A DNA stretch of 64,000 nt, taken from contig OZ020491.1 of NCBI GenBank assembly GCA_963971405.1, forward strand, positions 16,610,855-16,674,854, read 5' to 3'. Below are positions 58,301 through 64,000 of the stretch, one piece after another. A model generated the notes under the pieces. It searched no databases, had not been told where the DNA came from, and saw only the letters and a list, made by a program, of their open reading frames with translations. Numbering within the stretch: the first letter of the stretch is position 1; the number at the start of each line of letters is the position of its first letter. Source of the DNA: Psococerastis gibbosa. Lineage: Eukaryota; Arthropoda; Insecta; Psocodea; Psocidae. A program made the position numbers and the translations under genes.

Positions 58301-59171
58301 TGATGTTTGTTATTTTATTAGGCGTTGCAAGTTGTATGAAATATTTAGGGTATCGCCAATGGAAATATTGTAGAAAAGATTACTGGAAGTCGTTGTGAAA
58401 TACAATGATGCAAACTAATAGACTTGTAATTTTTTTCTGAAAATGAAGTTGGTAACATTTAAAATTACCTACCAGCTTAGCCTATTGAGCTGTGACCAGA
58501 TTTCAAGTTCCTTTTGCCGTAGGTACTGAGATTATAAAATTATATGAAGGAAGAAATGAATAATAGCCTGAAACGAGATTCGAACCTGAGTCCCCACATT
58601 GCCGGGAATTTGGTAGTGGTCAGCATGCCAGGAACAAAGTGGCCTCGCTTTAGTTAAAATATTAGGCATCACAAGCCGATTTCTATCATAAAATGTAGCT
58701 AAATCAGTCGATACCGAGCCTCAAGCAATAAGCAATTGACTGTCCCAATTGTCGGAATCATTTGGGATCGGCCCTATTTCGATAGTTGGATAAAAGAAAA
58801 GGTAGGCTATAATTCTGACGAAAATAAGTCATTACTATATGTATGTTTATATTAATTAAATGCATAGTTGTACAGGACTGTAGTGCAATGAATTGAATTC
58901 ATAAGAACCATAAGCATTACTTTTATCCCTGACATTTCCACTGAAACAAACACAGTAATTATCAACTAATGCATGTTGCAATCCCATTATTAATACGTTT
59001 TTCATGAGAAGTCAGTTTTAAAGAAGTGATGTTATCTGGTTTTTAGCATCAATCCTCATTGAAGACCTCGAATCAACTCATAAGAGAATTGGAATGTCCA
59101 ACTTTACATATAAAACAACACTTATGGTAAAAAATTGCAAACAGTTCGAATATTTTTTCTTTTCGTCACCC
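55330..59171. other. sdk 3' UTR and convergent intergenic region
   Basis: AATAAA hexamers at 56655, 57127 and 57492 are candidate sdk polyadenylation signals; which is used cannot be told. The asf1 3' UTR must lie at the right side of this stretch on the other strand. A tRNA-like SINE head sits at 58561-58640. Otherwise unremarkable. Confidence 0.55.
58561..58640 (-). repeat. tRNA-like SINE head, family 3
   Basis: On the minus strand a CAGGTTCGAATCTCG B box is preceded by CCACTACCAAATTCCC. A single copy in this window, with no clear match to families 1 and 2. Confidence 0.35.
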
Positions 59172-59375
59172 CTAGCATGGTGTTGGCAGGGAAAGTGAGC
59201 TTTGATCATTTAGCGAACCCCAGTCTATGTCTTCAGACAAGCCATGACCAAGCAGACTTTCTTCGTTTATATCAGTCTCCATTCCGCCCATTGCCTGTTC
59301 CCGTTCTTCGTCGTCTCCCCAGCTAATATTAAAACGCGTCACTCGAGGCTGCGAAGCTAAAATATTTCTTTGGAT
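59172..59375 (-). CDS. asf1: asf1 exon 3
   Basis: Follows a TTTCAG acceptor, starts IQRNILASQPRVTRFNISW and ends the protein after the acidic tail (SLSLPTPC, stop). Confidence 0.95.
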   Translation of the reverse strand: MQRNILASQPRVTRFNISWGDDEEREQAMGGMETDINEESLLGHGLSEDIDWGSLNDQSSLSLPTPC

Positions 59376-61610
59376 CTGAAACAACAAAGTACAGTATATC
59401 TGGTATAGAAAGGTCTCACTAGGTTTCTAATGTTTAGTACCATAAATTGTTTATTGATTGGCAACGTAGGGAACCATCTTAGTGCAACATTTGAAAATAA
59501 AAAGGGCGTATATTGCCTAGAATCCTAGATGATGTCGAAAGGGATAATAACAAAATTAATGTTGTTACTACTCCACCATAACACGAAGAGACTTGGTGAG
59601 GATAATTTTTTTTTAATGCACTAAGTAATAAGGTGTTTCATTCACGTTGTAAGTTGCTGTCATTAAGAGTCGAATTTTACTATTAATGAAATTATTCTTA
59701 TCCTGAATATAACGAATATTATGCCTCTTCAGCATTAAAAAAAAAATAAGTTTCGCCAAAAGTATTCATATTGTCGTGGAGTAGTATTCATAAATGTGTC
59801 TTTTTAGTGTATTATAGTGACAATTTCTCTAGGATACAGTCCTCACTTATTGACCCATAAGCTTCAACAATACAGTAACTTAAGTAATCCATAGTAACGT
59901 TATACAAGCTAAAAGCAGCTTATGGTCGCTGAGCTCTGGCTGGTCTGGGGCCTTAATGCTTGTGTTTGTATCTTTCCTATTTAAAGCAAAGCTTTGTGAT
60001 GGTAGAAAATTTTTTATATCGAGATTTCAAAAAATTTACACATGAGGGCCCAGTACCCAAAACGTGGTTTTTATGAAATGCTGTCGGTCGGTCTCATGTC
60101 TGCATCGATTTGCGGACAAGCTACTCGATGGATTTCGATGAAATGTGGTATGTTGGTTCATAAAATCTCAATTTTAGGGGGGGAGTTCCCCTCCCCAAAT
60201 AAACTCCCAACTTCCAAGCAAAGGCTGTACTAGTGATAGTTTGCAAAAATAATAATAAAAAGGCTTTAGAGTTGTCTCATCGATCAATCCAGTGCGTTAA
60301 AATAAGGAAAAGCAGCTGAAATTGAACCCTATACAATTATGTACTGTACCATGGAACAATTAATTTGATCAATTTACGCTAATAAAATAAAATTACTGCT
60401 AATAGATAAATAGAAACCATGTACGGATTCACTCGTTTACCTTATCAAAGAGTGGCTGGTTGGGAGGGTTTTCCCGAAGCTCAGGATCACTGTATTCATT
60501 ATTTGTATAATATCCGACGCGAACAAATTCTTGTCGTTTGTAACAACATGTAAGCAATACCACAGTTACACCCAGTGCATCAGCCACGGGAATTTTGGTC
60601 ACATCGGGTGGGTCCGCTTGAAATACAAACATGTGACGGCCTTCCGGAATCGGTCCAACATATATGGTGTCAAGTGTCTGATCAAAATGTTCACTTTCGG
60701 CAGAACCAACGTAAATCATCTTCCACTCTAAATCTGAAACAAAACTTATTATTATAAATAGTTCACATGCAGCTTCTGTAAACGCATGAATCATTGGAAC
60801 TCTCCTCTCTATGATCTGGAGGTGTGCACCTATGTAATGGTGTATGGCACCTTGCCTAGGCTGGGTGACACTCATGCCTGTGGTACTAGGGGCAGGGATA
60901 ATCCCTATGCATAGAACCCGTAGGTATGAGGGTAAACCAGCCTATGCAGGTGCTGGATACTTACAAGGGCTGCCTAAGAACATTAGAGAGGTGGAAGAAA
61001 TGACAGCTTTTAGAAGTAAACTAAAGATGCACCTCATAGACCAATGCTTGTATGTGGAGGACGTAATGTGGAACTAGACAGCCGGTGTTCTTCTCATGAT
61101 TCTCAGTGCAGATATTACTAAAACCACTACAACAACTGGTATATTGCTTTAAGCTATTTTTAAGTGTTTCATTTATTTTTTGTTATTGTGTCGTAGGTTT
61201 TAGAACGCATATTCTTTCATGTTATGACTCAATACAGAGATATTCTATTCTATTCCAACTAAAAAAATGATAAAAAGGTTTCAATTATGTCCGATTTAAG
61301 TGGCTACTTTAAAAACTACTTAGATCTAGAAGAAACTGAGAACATTGGTGGCCTGTTTCGGGAACTGATTCTTTATCAGAAGCCTAAGCAATTGATAGAT
61401 GCCATGATAGACAATGCTTTCGTTGAATGCGTCTGACCAACCCTATCTACAGTATGTACACTAGGCTACAGGAACAAATTTATGATGCAGCTATACCTTA
61501 CCTTCTTTGAGTTCTTCAATGCATTCAAATGTGATTTCAAATTGAAACGGATTCATAAAGGGAGAAGGGTTATCCATTACTACAACATTGCATAGATGCA
61601 CTTTAGCCAT
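59172..61610 (-). CDS. asf1: Histone chaperone ASF1
   Basis: Binds histone H3-H4 dimers and hands them to nucleosome assembly factors during replication and transcription. Three minus-strand exons (61610-61502, 60733-60441, 59375-59172) join in phase to 201 residues, close to the 204 of human ASF1A. The N-terminal Ig-like core is fully recognisable: VVVMDNPSPFMNPFQFEITF, DLEWKMIYVGSAESEHFDQT, GPIPEGRHMFVFQADPPD, GVTVVLLTCCYKRQEFVRVG, YYTNNEYSDPELRENPP, RNILASQPRVTRFNISWGDD. The last 45 residues are an acidic, divergent tail, as usual in the family. The start at 61610 gives MAKVHLCNVVV, matching the conserved N-terminus. Head-to-head with the beta'-COP gene and tail-to-tail with sdk. Confidence 0.97.
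60441..60733 (-). CDS. asf1: asf1 exon 2
   Basis: Core of the chaperone fold, from DLEWKMIYVGSAE to NQPLFDK; acceptor TTTCAG, donor GTAAAC. Confidence 0.95.
60844..61260 (+). pseudogene. LINE ORF C-terminal fragment in asf1 intron 1
   Basis: The plus frame 60844-61077 ends with LPKNIREVEEMTAFRSKLK and MHLIDQCL, matching the LPxxIR...FKxxLK segment that closes CR1/Jockey-type polymerases. The 3' end runs into a (TATTC)n tail at 61233-61256, as CR1-like elements often do. Antisense to asf1. Confidence 0.6.
61502..61610 (-). CDS. asf1: asf1 exon 1
   Basis: Starts MAKVHLCNVVVMDNPSPF and ends after EELKE at the donor GTAAGG, phase 1. Confidence 0.95.
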
Positions 61611-62124
61611 TGTGCCCAAGTTTGGTTAGCAAATCTCTTAGTGCACAGATAATTACAAAACTTAATTATGGAAATTGCAGACAAGATTTTTCAATGATAT
61701 TTACAGTTAACTCAATCTCAGTATAGTTCATAAAATTACGAAATTATTACAATATAAGCAATGTTGACTTCTAAAATTCCCGCAAAATATGATCCAAAAC
61801 GGAGGGAAACTTTTATAAAATCAAAATGGCCGCTGCTGCTGAGTGCATAGACAGCTGAGTGCTGAGTAAATCAGCTGATGGTAAATTGTAAAATAAATCA
61901 TTGAAATAATTCATTTTCTTCATATAACACGACTCTACATTTTTTAATTATTAGATTATTATTTTTAAGTTAAATATAATATGTAATAGCGTCACAATTT
62001 TTCCAGTTTTCTTAGTTCTAGCGTTCATCATGAAATTTTATTTTTCATATTCATATTGTTCTCTGTGTTGTTTAGGGACGTGGCGACGTGTTTATTTATG
62101 TCAAAATTTGTGATTTTTTAAAGA
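61611..62124. promoter_or_regulatory. Divergent promoter between asf1 and beta'-COP
   Basis: Only 514 bases separate the two start codons, so both genes must initiate here. AAAATGGCCGCTGCTGCTG at 61822 resembles a YY1/Pho site, and CAGCTG E-boxes lie at 61852 and 61872. There is no obvious TATA box, in keeping with housekeeping genes. Confidence 0.65.
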
Positions 62125-62127
62125 ATG
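62125..62127 (+). CDS. COPB2: COPB2 exon 1 coding part: initiator codon only
   Basis: AAAGAATG followed directly by GTAATT. The next exon starts PLRLDIKRK, which needs a preceding Met to match the conserved N-terminus; no other in-frame ATG fits. Confidence 0.85.
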
Positions 62128-64000
62128 GTAATTATTATTGTTCCTTCTTTCATTGTAATTCTTGAAAGCCTTAATTGACATATATGGTGTACGTTCTAAT
62201 ATAACGTTAATTTTTTTCAGCCTCTTAGACTAGACATTAAACGGAAGCTGACAGCTCGGTCCGATCGAGTAAAATGTGTCGATTTACATCCAACCGAGCC
62301 ATGGATGCTGGCATCTCTGTATAATGGAAATGTGCATGTTTGGAACCACGAATCGCAAACACTTGTTAAGTCGCTAGAGGTATGTTCATTGCCTTATTAT
62401 TTACTTATATATAGCTTTGGATTCAGCCATTTTTAGGTTTGTGAAAGTCCAAACCCTCTTTACGAAAATTTACAACATCCTTTTGTTTTTTTATTTAGTA
62501 AATAACTCTGCGTAGGCAAATGTCAATTGTCAGTAATTGAAAAGTAAGCCTCAGATACTCGATGACATACCCTGTTCAATCTTTAAGTGCCGGTAGGCAA
62601 TGTTGTAAATTCATTTTATTAAAATTTAATTATTTATTTTAGGTGTGTGAATTACCAGTGCGATGTGCGAGATTTGTACCTCGTAAAAACTGGTTAGTCA
62701 CTGGATCTGATGACATGCAGGTCCGTGTATTTAACTACAATACACTAGAACGTGTCCACGCTTTCGAAGCTCATTCAGATTACGTTCGATGCATCGCAGT
62801 ACATCCCACTCAACCATGTATTCTTACCAGCAGTGGTTAGTATTCATATATAGTGTATTCTTAGCTCACAGTATGTCTGAATGATGGAGAATTTAGCAAT
62901 ATTTATGTTTGAAATATGTGATATATTTACGTTACATTAAACGTCAATCTTGATTCTTTGACCCGCTCGATGTGGGTGCTATGATAAGCAAGTGATGTAG
63001 AGCTACTCTAAAATGTGAAACAACTACACTACGAGGAAAAAAGAACTGTGTGAGAGACTACCAATAGCTCTAAACTTAAAAAAAAAAAAAACGTTTAAAA
63101 AACCATTATGTATTTAATTTGCAGACGACATGCTGGTTAAATTATGGAATTGGGAGAAGCAATGGGCCTGTCAGCAAGTGTTTGAAGGTCATACACATTA
63201 TGTCATGCAAATAGTTATTAATCCCAAGGATAACAATACATTTGCTACTGCATCATTGGACAGAACGGTGAAGGTAGGTACGGCTACAATTAATAGAATT
63301 ATTATTGGACCCGCACATTTCAGGGGAACTCACCTCTCTAAATGGAAGACCTATGTCACTCACTTAAAACATAAATTGAATTCTGTGCCCGTCCTGATAG
63401 GGCGATTCGCCATCACAAAATTGGCACTTTTGATTTATAACTCACTCATCGCATTAGTTACGGACTTGGGATATAGGGTAGCTGTACGAATGATCTATTT
63501 GGATCTGTTTTTAAAGTTAAAAAATAGCCGAAATATTAAATAAGTTATGCATGTAGAAATGCCTTGAAAAAGCTAAATTTATTGACATTGCCGTCAAGGT
63601 TGTTGATTAAAACGAACACTTATTCAAACTGTATAAGCACAAATATAACACCAGAGATAAAATTAATTTTGCTGTAAGTAGCTAAACAACAACTTTTTAT
63701 AATATGGCTATAAACATTTTTAACACTCAAATACATTCAAAACCTTATCTCGAAATTTTCATTACGAACCGAATACCTAATATAATATAGTAATACCGTT
63801 CTTTTTACTTGTGTGAATGTATGTACCTGTTATTTTGAATGGTTGTGTGTGAATGTAACGCCATTTTACCTAAAGTCAAGTCAAGACATGTAGAGTAGTG
63901 GTACGGACTCTGACTTTCACCCGAAAGGTTGTTGGTTCGAGTCCGACACTTGCTACATTTTCTGACCATGCTTCGGTGGGCATGTAAAGCAGGCGGTTCC
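62125..64000 (+). CDS. COPB2: Coatomer subunit beta' (beta'-COP), 5' part
   Basis: WD40 subunit of the COPI coat, which binds dilysine cargo signals for Golgi-to-ER transport. Exons 62125-62127 (start codon only), 62221-62379, 62643-62835 and 63125-63273 join in phase to the first 168 residues; the rest is beyond the window. [111 protein letters not shown] and [13 protein letters not shown] are the first WD repeats and are nearly invariant in animals. The initiator ATG sits alone in its exon before a 93-base intron. Confidence 0.96.
62221..62379 (+). CDS. COPB2: COPB2 exon 2
   Basis: 53 codons from [10 protein letters not shown] to TLVKSLE; first WD repeat. Confidence 0.95.
62643..62835 (+). 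CDS. COPB2: COPB2 exon 3
   Basis: [16 protein letters not shown] to [11 protein letters not shown]; second WD repeat and part of the third. Confidence 0.95.
63125..63273 (+). CDS. COPB2: COPB2 exon 4
   Basis: [14 protein letters not shown] to [12 protein letters not shown]; donor GTAGGT. The open frame past 63273 is intron read-through. Confidence 0.95.
63274..64000. other. COPB2 intron to the window edge
   Basis: No further exon before the end; the right edge is occupied by a SINE. Confidence 0.7.
63884..64000 (+). repeat. tRNA-derived SINE, family 1, cut by the window edge
   Basis: TAGAGTAGTGGTACGGACTC, GGTTGTTGGTTCGAGTCC and CATGCTTCGGTGGGCATGTA match the copies at 7262 and 53625. Confidence 0.85.

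Noticed and set aside
59135-59326. Plus-strand frames over the asf1 exons
   Set aside because: They lie opposite clearly conserved asf1 coding sequence and have no domain of their own.
63274-63543. COPB2 coding past 63273
   Set aside because: WD-repeat similarity stops exactly at the GTAGGT donor; the remaining frame is intron read-through.

Overview
This window is eukaryotic and most likely comes from an arthropod nuclear genome, probably an insect; I cannot name the species. The evidence is the set of intron-containing animal genes (sidekick, asf1, beta'-COP), TTAGG-type short repeats, AT-rich introns of 0.1 to 15 kb, and a heavy load of arthropod-style mobile elements. One run of exactly 200 N (33375-33574) marks an assembly gap. 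No bacterial features, CRISPR arrays or rRNA genes were seen.

Region by region: 1-6567 is upstream or intronic sequence filled with repeats (a truncated Penelope-like element, SINE copies, a MITE). 6568-55329 (+) is sidekick (sdk), a giant homophilic cell-adhesion receptor. I could join 29 exons in a single unbroken reading frame: 6 Ig domains, 13 fibronectin III domains, one membrane segment and a cytoplasmic tail ending in the PDZ-binding motif GFSSFV. Only the 5' end, with the signal peptide, is missing. 55330-59171 is the convergent 3' UTR/intergenic zone. 59172-61610 (-) is asf1, the histone H3-H4 chaperone, complete in 3 exons. 62125 to the right edge (+) is the 5' part of the beta'-COP (COPB2) WD40 gene, which shares a roughly 0.5 kb divergent promoter region with asf1.

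The most interesting item lies in the 15 kb sdk intron between 18483 and 33711. It is an apparently intact three-exon gene (22387-28376, 834 aa) that fuses a Mutator-type DDE transposase-like region to a C-terminal YqaJ/lambda-exonuclease-type PD-(D/E)XK nuclease. It is flanked by inverted copies of an odd G/C-homopolymer-rich repeat.

The sdk introns also hold: a Tc1-like transposon with intact terminal repeats but broken coding sequence; an RNase H-bearing LINE flanked by an identical 181-bp direct repeat; a second RNase H LINE; several other LINE 3' ends; five members of one TA-target MITE family; other foldback elements; and tRNA-derived SINEs. Sixteen dG/dC homopolymer runs of 10 to 20 bases are scattered through the window.
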